From Actinomycetes bacterium (GTDB taxonomy: Bacteria > Actinomycetota > Actinomycetes > Actinomycetales > Beutenbergiaceae), in assembly GCA_021793935.1 (NCBI GenBank), contig JAJYRV010000032.1:1-11989 (forward strand): 11,989 nucleotides of DNA, given 5' to 3'. A program made the position numbers and the translations under genes. This document shows, one piece after another, positions 1 to 5,801 of this stretch (its first letter is position 1; each line of letters opens with the position of its first letter). The notes below the pieces were generated by a model that saw only the letters and a list, made by a program, of their open reading frames with translations, ran no database searches and was not told where the DNA came from.

Positions 1-149
1 TTCCGATCTGGGGTGTCGTCTTCCCACACCCAGAACTGCCACCCTTCGGGGGCGGGGGGCCAGGCGGGGTCCGGTTGCCACCCTTCCGGGGGCGTCCACC
101 CCTCGGGTGGTGCGGGCCAGCCCGGTGCTGGATTAAAACGATAAGCCAT
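1..149 (-). CDS. Pro/Trp-repeat actinobacterial protein, N-terminal part (cut by window edge)
   Basis: This is the first 49 codons of a gene that runs off the left edge on the minus strand. It starts at ATG 149 behind a purine-rich ribosome site (GGGGAGGGG, about 6 bases upstream). The visible residues begin MAYRFNPAPGW and then repeat a short unit, PPEGW or PAPEGW, three times (near residues 14-18, 20-24 and 34-38), with a related PDPAW between the last two. Such proline- and tryptophan-rich headers ('FNPPPNWPxPPxGWxPPxGW') occur at the N-terminus of many actinobacterial membrane or surface proteins, where they sit in front of varied C-terminal domains. The function cannot be told from this part. 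A promoter with a 17-base spacer lies just upstream, so the gene is probably transcribed on its own. I am confident that it is coding, but not about its role. Confidence 0.75.
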   Translation of the reverse strand, partial: MAYRFNPAPGWPAPPEGWTPPEGWQPDPAWPPAPEGWQFWVWEDDTPDR

Positions 150-177
150 GATGTTCCCCTCCCCTGGAAGTCACCAC

Positions 178-206
178 ACCATAGCGGATTGCTCCGTGCT
201 TGTGCA
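178..206 (-). promoter_or_regulatory. Candidate promoter for the Pro/Trp-repeat gene
   Basis: On the minus strand, TGCACA (201-206) is separated by exactly 17 bases from TATGGT (178-183). These fit the -35 and -10 elements of a housekeeping sigma promoter (4 of 6 and 5 of 6 matches). Transcription would start near 171, about 20 bases before the ATG at 149, and the leader would contain the ribosome site. Confidence 0.5.
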
Positions 207-232
207 GCGCTCGCGCGCGGGGGCGCGGCGCG

Positions 233-736
233 TTATCCTACGCGGTGCAACCAGCGGACCGGCACGCCCGCACCGGCGTAGCGGAAGGGCTCGAGTTCGT
301 CGTCCCAGGCTTGCCCGAGGGCAAGGTCGAGGTCGCGCCGCAGCCGTAGCGGATCCCCGGCGTGGGACATCGCAGCGCGAATCCGATCTTCGGGTACCAC
401 GACGTTGCCGTGCACGTCGGTCTGCGCGTGGAAGATCCCGAGATCGGGTGTGTGGCTCCATCGGCCTCCGTCGCTGCCGCGGCTTGCCTCTTCGGTGACT
501 TCGTAGCGGAGGTGGTTCCAGCCGCGCAGGGCGGAGGCGATCCGGGCGCCGGTGCCCACCGGCCCGACCCAGGATACTTCGGTGCGGTTGAGCGAGGGTG
601 CGGCCGGCTGGGGAGACCATTGCGCCTTGACCTGGTTTCCGGGCAGCACGTTCCCGATCGCCCACTCCACGTGCGGACACAGGGCACGGGGCGCCGAGTG
701 GACGAACACCACTCCGCGGGTGATCACATCTGACAT
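233..736 (-). CDS. DUF3145 family protein
   Basis: This 167-residue protein belongs to DUF3145, a small soluble family of unknown function almost confined to Actinobacteria. Recognition rests on the N-terminal stretch MSDVITRGVVFVHSAPRALC, the central segment around VSWVGPVGTGARIASAL, the EVTEEASRGSDGGRW segment, and the C-terminal LALGQAWDDELEPFRYAGAG. The length matches the family. The frame is open to 811, but I chose ATG 736. A perfect AAGGAG lies 6 bases upstream of it (minus strand, 743-748), while the adjacent ATG at 739 would be only 3 bases away. There are no membrane segments or signal peptide. The gene ends with TAA, 83 bases before the next minus-strand gene. No function should be inferred. 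Confidence 0.88.
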   Translation of the reverse strand: MSDVITRGVVFVHSAPRALCPHVEWAIGNVLPGNQVKAQWSPQPAAPSLNRTEVSWVGPVGTGARIASALRGWNHLRYEVTEEASRGSDGGRWSHTPDLGIFHAQTDVHGNVVVPEDRIRAAMSHAGDPLRLRRDLDLALGQAWDDELEPFRYAGAGVPVRWLHRVG

Positions 737-742
737 CATCTG

Positions 743-748
743 CTCCTT
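743..748 (-). promoter_or_regulatory. Ribosome binding site that fixes the DUF3145 start
   Basis: On the minus strand AAGGAG lies 6 bases before ATG 736 and 3 bases before the tandem ATG at 739. It lies downstream of the more distal GTG/ATG-type openings of the same frame. This favours 736 as the start and argues against the longer reading up to 811. Confidence 0.7.
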
Positions 749-883
749 CTGCCGATCCAAGATGCGTCTTCCCCTACGAATCTTGTTCGGTTCGAAGCAG
801 TACAGCACCAAATGTACCTAACGGCGCGAGTATTTGCATCTCTATCGCCGGCCGGCTGCGGGAATTTCTGCCACGGGCCGCCG

Positions 884-2107
884 CTACGCCCCTGCGGGCG
901 CTGCCCGGGCGGAGAGGGAACGCTGGTGCCACCACCAGCCGAGCGCGGACAGCATTGAGAACGTGAGGCCGGTCAGGGCCACTCCCAGCAGGCTCCTCGC
1001 GACGATCGGCACGACCACGCCCGCGAGGGCAGCGTTGAAGATGAGGGAGGCGAACGTTCCCATCGAGGCGGCCGCGCCCCGGTGATCGGGAAACAGGTCG
1101 AGGATCTCCAGGTTCAGCACGGGGAACGCGGTTCCGATCGCACAGGCGAGGAGCACCGGGGCGATCACCGCCCAGGGAAGGCTCGGGGCGATCGCGACGA
1201 TGATGACGTTGCCCGCGCCGGCAGCGACCGCGAGCGGGATCGCCGTGCCGACAAGGACGCGCCGGGAGACTCGGTCGGCGAGCCGGCCGGATAGGAATGA
1301 GCCCGTCATCGTGCCCGCGATGAGGGGGAGGAACAGCTTCCAGAAGTCTTGTTCGCCCTGGCCGAGCAGGTCCATGACGATGATCGGCGCGCCGACGATA
1401 TAGATGAAGTAGCCGGCGAAGCACATGGACATCGTCAGCGCGAGGCGAATCATCGCTGGACGGGTGCCCACCTCGATGAGGGCACGCAGGATGCTGCCGA
1501 GGTGCAGGGACTGGCGATTTTCGGGCAGGTGGGTTTCTGGGAGCAGGATCGCGACGGCGACGATGAGCAGCACGCCGTACCCGGCGACGGCCCAGAAGAT
1601 CAGCGACCACTGCCCGACCGTGAGGAGCCACCCCCCGACGATGGGCGCGATCGCGGGGGCGATGGAGAAGATCATCATTACCTGGCTCATGAGATTCTGC
1701 GCCTGCGCGCCGGCGAACAGATCCCGAATCACCACCCGGGAGACGATCGTCGCGGCGCCGGCGAACATCCCTTGCAACAGCCGGGCAACCAAGAGCCACC
1801 CGAGGTGCGGAGCGAGGGCGGCGAGCACGTTCGCCGCCGCGAAACCGGCGAGGCCGGCGATCATCACGGGTTTGCGGCCGACGGCGTCGGCGAGCGGGCC
1901 GTGGAAGATGCTCATCACCGCGAACGCGACCATGTACGCACTCGTGACTTGTTGCATCGCGGTCGCGTCGACGTCGAACTCCCCACCGATGATACCGAAC
2001 GCGGGAAACACCGTGTCGATCGCGAAGGGACCGATCATTGCCAGGCCCGCCAGGACGAGCGTGATGAGCAATCCGGCTCGGTGGGGTTGCTGGGCGTGCA
2101 CACTCAC
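884..2107 (-). CDS. MFS multidrug exporter, Bcr/CflA-type (DHA1)
   Basis: This 407-residue integral membrane protein with about 12 hydrophobic segments is a drug:proton antiporter of the major facilitator superfamily. The Bcr/CflA subgroup is shown by DTVFPAF at residues 31-37 (family usual D-x-x-x-P-A), the loop 2-3 motif A GPLADAVGRKP (70-80), SRVVIRDL in helix 4 (123-130), and an antiporter motif-C-like PAIAPIVGGWL (151-161). The family exports drugs such as bicyclomycin or chloramphenicol, or metabolites such as cysteine; the substrate here is unknown. The reading frame has a TAA just upstream, so the start must be GTG 2107 or the GTG two codons later (2101). No Shine-Dalgarno is visible, and a -10-like TAAGAT abuts 2107, which suggests a leaderless transcript. 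A perfect palindrome in the promoter suggests repression, but no regulator gene is adjacent. Confidence 0.88.
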   Translation of the reverse strand: MSVHAQQPHRAGLLITLVLAGLAMIGPFAIDTVFPAFGIIGGEFDVDATAMQQVTSAYMVAFAVMSIFHGPLADAVGRKPVMIAGLAGFAAANVLAALAPHLGWLLVARLLQGMFAGAATIVSRVVIRDLFAGAQAQNLMSQVMMIFSIAPAIAPIVGGWLLTVGQWSLIFWAVAGYGVLLIVAVAILLPETHLPENRQSLHLGSILRALIEVGTRPAMIRLALTMSMCFAGYFIYIVGAPIIVMDLLGQGEQDFWKLFLPLIAGTMTGSFLSGRLADRVSRRVLVGTAIPLAVAAGAGNVIIVAIAPSLPWAVIAPVLLACAIGTAFPVLNLEILDLFPDHRGAAASMGTFASLIFNAALAGVVVPIVARSLLGVALTGLTFSMLSALGWWWHQRSLSARAAPAGA

Positions 2108-2135
2108 ATCTTAGTGATGTTTCACTATCTGCAAC
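2108..2135 (-). promoter_or_regulatory. Candidate leaderless promoter of the MFS exporter
   Basis: On the minus strand TAAGAT (2108-2113) can act as a -10 box. TTGCAG (2129-2134) or GTTGCA (2130-2135) can act as a -35, with a short 15-16 base spacer. The predicted start falls 6-7 bases after the -10 box, on the GTG codon at 2101. A transcript starting there would have no leader, which agrees with the lack of a ribosome site. The short spacer makes this tentative. Confidence 0.4.
2112..2127. promoter_or_regulatory. 16-bp perfect palindrome, probable repressor operator
   Basis: TAGTGA, four bases (TGTT), then TCACTA form a perfect inverted repeat with 6-base arms. It lies between and partly over the proposed -35 and -10 boxes of the MFS exporter. 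Its size and place are those of a TetR- or MarR-type operator controlling an efflux pump. The cognate regulator is not in the window. Confidence 0.5.
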
Positions 2136-2178
2136 TTTTCGTCTCGGGGGGCCGCCTCGCGCACCCCCGGTGCGAACA

Positions 2179-3186
2179 TCAGGCCTCTTCGCGGCGCAGT
2201 TCTTTCGCGGCGGCGATATCCGCGCGTCGCTTCGCCTCGTCTTTACGGATCTTGGCATCGTCGCGGACGGGAAGTTGGATCTGGCTTTCGGAAGGGAAGC
2301 CGGCGAGCAGCTCCCGGGCGCGTTCGAGTTCGGCGTCCACTTCCGCACCCAGGAGCAGAGCGAGGTTGGTGATCCACAACCAGAAAAGGAACACGATCAC
2401 CCCGGCGAGTGCCCCGTAGGTTTTCGCGTAGTTGGCGACGTTCGCGACGTAGAATCCGAAACCCACCGATGCGAGGATCCACACGACGATGGCGAAGGCC
2501 GCCCCCACGCTGAGCCACCGGAATTTCGGCTGTTTAACGTTCGGGGTGGCGTAGTATAAGGTCGCGACGATGATCGTCACGAGCACGAGGGCCAGGGGCC
2601 ATTTCGCTATGTTCCACGCGGTGATGACGGCGGAGCCCAGGCCGATCGCCTCGCCGATCGCCCGCGCGACTCCCCCCGATAGGAGCGCCATGAGCGCGAC
2701 GATGACGATGAGGAGAAGAACGATGAGCGTGATGAGGAGCATCAGCGGGCGCAGTTTCCAGATCGGGCGGCCTTCTTCGATCCCGTAGATCCGGTTCATC
2801 GCGCGGCTGAAGGCCGTGACGTACCCGGAGGCCGACCACAGCGCAACGATCACGCCGGTGATAAGGGCGATGCCCGCCCCGGGGGCGGAGGAGAGCGTCT
2901 TGATCACCGAGAGCACCGTTTGTGCCCCCGAAGAACCCAGCACATCGTTCACGATCGGCTCGATCGCCTCGACGGTTTTGTCTTCTTGGCCGATCACTCC
3001 AAGGAGTGAGAACACCGCCAGGAGGGCCGGGAAGATCGCGAGGACCGCGAAATACGTCAATCCCGCCGCGAGGTCGATGCAGTGATCGGTGAGGAACTCT
3101 CGGATCGCTCGCCCAGCGACGTACCTCCAGCCCGAGGCGGGCACCTTCGCCGGGGAATCCGGCGCGCGGGAACGCTTCCTAGCCAT
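2179..3186 (-). CDS. YihY/BrkB family inner membrane protein
   Basis: This 335-residue polytopic membrane protein of the YihY/virulence factor BrkB family (once misnamed ribonuclease BN) has about six hydrophobic segments and a charged C-terminal cytoplasmic tail. Family signatures are AAGLTYFAVLAIFPALLAVF near the N-terminus, WSASGYVTAFSRAMNRIYG in the middle, and the last helix block KTYGALAGVIVFLFWLWI followed by LLLGAEVDAELER. The biochemical role of the family is unsettled. The start is ATG 3186, whose A is shared with the TGA of the upstream DUF3618 gene (TGATG), so translation is probably coupled; a TTG one codon earlier is also in frame. There is only a weak ribosome site, consistent with coupling. 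It is the last gene of a three-gene operon starting at 3834. Confidence 0.88.
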   Translation of the reverse strand: MARKRSRAPDSPAKVPASGWRYVAGRAIREFLTDHCIDLAAGLTYFAVLAIFPALLAVFSLLGVIGQEDKTVEAIEPIVNDVLGSSGAQTVLSVIKTLSSAPGAGIALITGVIVALWSASGYVTAFSRAMNRIYGIEEGRPIWKLRPLMLLITLIVLLLIVIVALMALLSGGVARAIGEAIGLGSAVITAWNIAKWPLALVLVTIIVATLYYATPNVKQPKFRWLSVGAAFAIVVWILASVGFGFYVANVANYAKTYGALAGVIVFLFWLWITNLALLLGAEVDAELERARELLAGFPSESQIQLPVRDDAKIRKDEAKRRADIAAAKELRREEA

Positions 3187-3431
3187 CAACGCCGCCTGCT
3201 CGAGAAGATGAGGGCAACGCCGGTGAGGAAGCCGAGCGCGAGACCGGCGACGGCCCGCCCCTGCGGACTCGCCACCCGCTGCAGGCGTTTCTTCGCCTGC
3301 TGCGCGGGTGAGTCGAGCCGGCTTCGCAGCGCGGCCACGGTGCGGCCGAGTTCTTCCCGGCGGGCGGCGATCTCCTCCGGCGTGCGGGGGTCGTCGGCGG
3401 AAAGATCCGGGTTGGACTTATGCGCGCTCAT
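3186..3431 (-). CDS. DUF3618 family small membrane protein
   Basis: This 81-residue protein matches DUF3618. A soluble N-terminus carries DPRTPEEIAARREELGRTV (residues 14-32), the family hallmark 'DP..PeeIea.re.L..tv..L..rl'. A basic amphipathic stretch follows, then a single C-terminal hydrophobic helix (about 58-76), and the protein ends SSRRR. The helical N-terminus may form a short coiled coil. The start ATG 3431 has AAGGAG upstream and overlaps the end of the holin-like gene by 14 bases. Its own stop overlaps the YihY-like gene start. DUF3618 genes commonly sit beside holin-like and DUF4235 genes in actinobacteria, as here. No biochemical function is known for the family. Confidence 0.82.
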   Translation of the reverse strand: MSAHKSNPDLSADDPRTPEEIAARREELGRTVAALRSRLDSPAQQAKKRLQRVASPQGRAVAGLALGFLTGVALIFSSRRR

Positions 3432-3834
3432 GGGTGCCCCGCTCCTTCACTTCGGTCACGTCCTGTTTCAAACTGTCCAGGGTTCGGCGCGGGGCGAAGG
3501 AGCCGGCGGCCTTCACCTTCGACCTACCGAAGAGGGCCGAGGCCCCCGCGATGGCGAACACGACAACCGATACGATGAGCGCCGCGAGCCAGAGGGGAAC
3601 CGCTAACGACAGTGCCGCGATGGCGGCGGTGAGAAGCCCCGCGAGTCCGAACAAGGCAAGCACTCCGCTCGCTGTGAACATGCCGATACCCACGCCTGCG
3701 CTCGTGGTTTTACTCCGTAGCTCTGCCTGCGCCAGGCGGATCTCATCGCGCACCAATTCCGCCGTCTGCTCGCTTAACCGGGCGAGCAATTGGGGCGTGG
3801 AAAGATTCTCGGGCACGTGCTGCGATCGATTCAT
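3418..3834 (-). CDS. Holin-like membrane protein (actinobacterial Holin-X, superfamily III type)
   Basis: This 138-residue protein has an N-terminal helical region (LLARLSEQTAELVRDEIRLA, residues 17-36) followed by two long hydrophobic segments at about 45-75 and 80-102 and a charged tail. This is the layout of the PF07332 'Holin-X' family. The N-terminal motif 'L...L..q...LvrdEi.LA.aE' is diagnostic. Despite the name, these are chromosomal housekeeping genes in actinobacteria, and no phage genes are nearby. The start ATG 3834 has a GGGAG ribosome site, and a good promoter lies upstream. It is the first gene of an operon with DUF3618 and YihY/BrkB-like genes, so it may act in the envelope. 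A role in membrane stress is only a guess. Confidence 0.83.
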   Translation of the reverse strand: MNRSQHVPENLSTPQLLARLSEQTAELVRDEIRLAQAELRSKTTSAGVGIGMFTASGVLALFGLAGLLTAAIAALSLAVPLWLAALIVSVVVFAIAGASALFGRSKVKAAGSFAPRRTLDSLKQDVTEVKERGTHERA

Positions 3835-3875
3835 GATCTACTCCCTCATCGGGTGGAACCCGGTGTGATCACGTC

Positions 3876-3904
3876 AGAGTAGAGCGAGCTTTTCCCCGTG
3901 ACAA
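3876..3904 (-). promoter_or_regulatory. Promoter of the holin/DUF3618/YihY operon
   Basis: On the minus strand TTGTCA (3899-3904) and TACTCT (3876-3881) are separated by exactly 17 bases, matching -35 and -10 boxes well. Transcription would start near 3869, giving a leader of about 35 bases that includes the ribosome site before ATG 3834. Confidence 0.6.
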
Positions 3905-3909
3905 CGGGG
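3894..3909. promoter_or_regulatory. 16-bp inverted repeat over the -35 box
   Basis: CCCCGT, four bases (GACA), then ACGGGG form a perfect inverted repeat that covers the -35 element of the leftward envelope operon. No run of T follows on either strand, so it is not an intrinsic terminator. It could be an operator controlling the operon, or affecting both divergent genes. Confidence 0.35.
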
Positions 3910-3989
3910 TAGCCAACTGAAGGAGAACCTGATTATCTGGCCTGATCATCCGGGCCGAAGAGCGCCGCTGACAGGTAGGGAGAAAAGCC

Positions 3990-4253
3990 ATGAGCGATAA
4001 GTTGTGGACCTGGGGCACGGCCGGCGCGGCTGCGCTTGGGGTCGCGATCGCGAACAAAGCGAGCACAGGGGTGTGGAAGAAGGCCACCGGTGGTGCGGTG
4101 CCGGACGATCCGCAGGATCCAGCGACGGGCTGGGGAAAAGCACTCGCCTATGCGATGCTCTCCGGCGCGCTGGTGCAAGTCGTGCGGATGGTCATCAACC
4201 GGCAGGCGACGCGCACGTATATCAACGCTACCGGTCACCGACCGGATAGCTGA
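3990..4253 (+). CDS. DUF4235 family membrane protein
   Basis: This 87-residue protein fits DUF4235, an actinobacterial family of short proteins with two hydrophobic segments. Here these are residues about 9-22 (an alanine/glycine-rich helix) and about 49-66. Between them lies the family's conserved 'vWk.aTG.d.P..pd....gw' segment, seen as GVWKKATGGAVPDDP. The second helix ends with VVRMVINRQATRTY. The start ATG 3990 has an AGGGA ribosome site 8 bases upstream. It is transcribed away from the holin-like gene with about 155 bases between them, and these families often co-occur, so a shared envelope role is likely. The function is unknown. It faces the tRNA-Asn gene, 12 bases away. Confidence 0.8.
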   Translation: MSDKLWTWGTAGAAALGVAIANKASTGVWKKATGGAVPDDPQDPATGWGKALAYAMLSGALVQVVRMVINRQATRTYINATGHRPDS

Positions 4254-4265
4254 GGGGGCTGTGTG

Positions 4266-4337
4266 CTCCCCCGGTTGGATTCGAACCAACAACCTACCGA
4301 TTAACAGTCGGGCGCTCTGCCATTGAGCTACGGGGGA
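4266..4337 (-). tRNA. tRNA-Asn (anticodon GTT)
   Basis: The 72-base minus-strand sequence folds as a full cloverleaf: acceptor TCCCCCG pairs with CGGGGGA, D stem GCTC with GAGC, and T stem GTTGG with CCAAC around the loop TTCGAAT. The anticodon loop is CTGTTAA, giving anticodon GTT for asparagine. The variable loop is five bases. The outermost pair of the anticodon stem is a C-T mismatch, which is tolerated. The discriminator base is G and the 3' CCA is not encoded, so it must be added by the nucleotidyltransferase. Confidence 0.96.
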
Positions 4338-4349
4338 ATGACCTCTGCA

Positions 4350-4355
4350 ATCATA
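4350..4355 (-). promoter_or_regulatory. Candidate -10 box of the tRNA-Asn gene
   Basis: TATGAT on the minus strand lies 12 bases before the tRNA 5' end, so transcription could start about 6 bases ahead of the mature tRNA. No good -35 match is seen (TTTCCC at 17 bases). A small inverted repeat, CACAG-AA-CTGTG (4356-4367), abuts it. Confidence 0.35.
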
Positions 4356-4418
4356 CACAGAACTGTGCCGATGGGAAAAACCTCGGCGGTGGGTAACATC
4401 ACACCGCGAGAGGCGCGC

Positions 4419-4901
4419 TTAAATTCCGACGAACTCCCACAACTTTTGCTCCAGCTCGGTGATCTGTTTCTCCAGGTCAGGGGTGGATTGCAGGGCGGCA
4501 TCGGAGCTGATCTGAGAGATGAGTTCCCCCGCGGGGGTACGCCGCAGCGCGCCGCGGAGCTCCCCGCCGGGAACGGGGAGGGTTTCGGAGTAGACGACGG
4601 AGGCATCGACCCGTTCTTTGAAGATGCGCGGGAAGGTGATCGGGGATTCATCCACGGTCTTCAACCGGGTCGGGCGGGAACCGTCGACCCAGGTGACGGT
4701 CATGATGTGCCGGTCGCCGTCCCACTCGCCGGTGGCGACCTCGTGCCAGGGCCGCTCGACCTTCACCTCTCCCCCGGGCTCGACGATCGCGAAGGAGGTC
4801 GCGGTGAGGAGGGCCCAGGAGTCGTCGGAGAGGAGTTCCTCCGCGAGCAGCTTCCCGCCGACGGCCCGGCGAACGGGGCGGGGCGCCTTGTTTCGTGCCA
4901 T
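4419..4901 (-). CDS. Conserved actinobacterial protein of unknown function
   Basis: I do not recognise a named family for this 160-residue soluble protein. It has no signal peptide or membrane segment. The middle alternates beta-like strands around the pattern RPWHEVATGEWD (about residues 50-61) and MTVTWVDGSRPTRL (about 67-80). This suggests a small beta-rich domain of the PH-like type, but that is an inference. The C-terminus ends in a heptad-like helix (DLEKQITELEQKLWEFV), perhaps for dimerisation. The ATG 4901 has no ribosome site, but TAGAAT lies exactly 7 bases before it, so the mRNA may be leaderless. The gene follows the sugar ABC permease by 33 bases, though its own promoter suggests it is not part of that operon. 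Confidence 0.7.
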   Translation of the reverse strand: MARNKAPRPVRRAVGGKLLAEELLSDDSWALLTATSFAIVEPGGEVKVERPWHEVATGEWDGDRHIMTVTWVDGSRPTRLKTVDESPITFPRIFKERVDASVVYSETLPVPGGELRGALRRTPAGELISQISSDAALQSTPDLEKQITELEQKLWEFVGI

Positions 4902-4908
4902 GCCGATA

Positions 4909-4914
4909 ATTCTA
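4909..4914 (-). promoter_or_regulatory. -10 box of a probable leaderless promoter
   Basis: TAGAAT on the minus strand ends 7 bases before ATG 4901, so transcription should begin at or next to the start codon. The -35 region is poor (TAACCA with a 17-base spacer). The absence of a ribosome site at this gene supports leaderless translation. Confidence 0.45.
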
Positions 4915-4934
4915 GGTCAGCACCCGGCCCGTGG

Positions 4935-5801
4935 TTACTTCACGCTGCCGGCGGTCAGGCCGCCGACGAGGCGTTTCTCGATGAGCATGAACAGGATGAT
5001 GACCGGCACGATCGCCACGATCGAGACCCCGAACACGTAATGCCAGGAGGTTTCGTATTGGCCGACGAATTTCGTCAGCGCAACCGACATCGGCTGGTTG
5101 CCCGCCGTCTGCATGATGACCAGGGAGGCGGCGAACTCGTTCCAGGCGGCGACGAACGCGAAGACGATCGCCGTGACCACCCCCGGCCACACGAGCGGTA
5201 GGTTCACTTTGAACAGCACCTGCAGCCGGCCCGCGCCATCGAGTTGGGCAGCCTCGTCCACTTCCGCGGGGATACCTGCGAAGAAGCTGTGCATGATCCA
5301 CGTGGCGAAGGAGAGGTTGAACGCCGCGTTCACCAGGATCATCGCCGCCCAGGTGTCGATGATCCCGAAGGCGATGAACTCCCGGAACAGCCCGGAGGTG
5401 AGCACCGCGGGCTGGAGCATCTGGGTGACGATGACGAGGAAGAGGAACACCATCCGCCCGGGGAAGCGGAACCGCGCGGTGTAGTACGCCGCGGGCAGCG
5501 AAACCAGTACGACGAGCAGCGTCGCCCCGCTCGCGATGATGATCGTGGAGATGAGGTTCTGCAGCAGCGGCGTTTCCGGGGTGGACCACATCGTGAGGTA
5601 GTTCTCCCAGTGCCACTCCTGTGGGAGGAACGTCGGGTTGACCGACCGGATCTGCGCTTTGGTTTTCACCGATCCGAAGAACATGATCGTGTACGGGGCG
5701 ATGAACACCGCGAGCACGATGAATCCCGCGAGCATGCGCAAGCCGACCCGGCCCGCGGAAACCCGGTCTTCGGTATAGCGCCGGCGCGCGATCGCGGTCA
5801 T
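4935..5801 (-). CDS. Sugar ABC transporter permease, MalG-type (CUT1)
   Basis: This 288-residue inner membrane protein is the second permease subunit of a carbohydrate importer. It has about six hydrophobic segments and the cytoplasmic EAA loop that docks the ATPase: EVDEAAQLDGAG with E183-A184-A185 and G189, followed by LP at 201-202. The C-terminus KRLVGGLTAGSVK is typical of MalG-like subunits ('GL.aGavKG'). The start ATG 5801 overlaps the stop of the preceding permease by four bases (ATGA), so both are made together. The frame is open well upstream within the partner gene, but that part is only the overlapping frame. No ATPase gene is in the cluster, so a shared MsiK/MsmX-like ATPase elsewhere is expected. 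The substrate is probably the one used by the divergent sugar operon. Confidence 0.9.
   Translation of the reverse strand: MTAIARRRYTEDRVSAGRVGLRMLAGFIVLAVFIAPYTIMFFGSVKTKAQIRSVNPTFLPQEWHWENYLTMWSTPETPLLQNLISTIIIASGATLLVVLVSLPAAYYTARFRFPGRMVFLFLVIVTQMLQPAVLTSGLFREFIAFGIIDTWAAMILVNAAFNLSFATWIMHSFFAGIPAEVDEAAQLDGAGRLQVLFKVNLPLVWPGVVTAIVFAFVAAWNEFAASLVIMQTAGNQPMSVALTKFVGQYETSWHYVFGVSIVAIVPVIILFMLIEKRLVGGLTAGSVK

Noticed and set aside
737..811. N-terminal extension of the DUF3145 protein to 811
   Set aside because: The extra 25 residues do not resemble the family start, and the strong AAGGAG at 743-748 fixes ATG 736.
774..2348. Long minus-strand open frame of about 520 codons overlapping the MFS exporter
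   Set aside because: Its translation is arginine/proline-rich low-complexity sequence with no family motif, while the overlapping frame gives a clear 12-helix MFS protein. It is a GC-rich shadow.
1349..2419. Plus-strand open frame opposite the MFS and YihY-like genes
   Set aside because: It is antisense to two well-supported genes and its composition (many His, Asp, Gly, Arg) is that of a reverse-complement shadow.
3418..3834. Prophage remnant suggested by a holin-like gene
   Set aside because: No other phage genes or att-like repeats are present, and this family is a normal chromosomal actinobacterial one.
4231..4245. CCGGTC-ACC-GACCGG hairpin as a terminator for the tRNA
   Set aside because: It is a perfect stem but has no T-run on either strand and lies in the coding end of the DUF4235 gene; unproven.
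4254..4272. GGGGG...CCCCC pairing between DUF4235 and the tRNA as a terminator
   Set aside because: The right arm is the tRNA acceptor stem itself, and no T-run follows.
4323..5201. Plus-strand open frame opposite the unknown protein and permease
   Set aside because: It begins inside the tRNA and runs antisense to a conserved permease; no ribosome site or motif.
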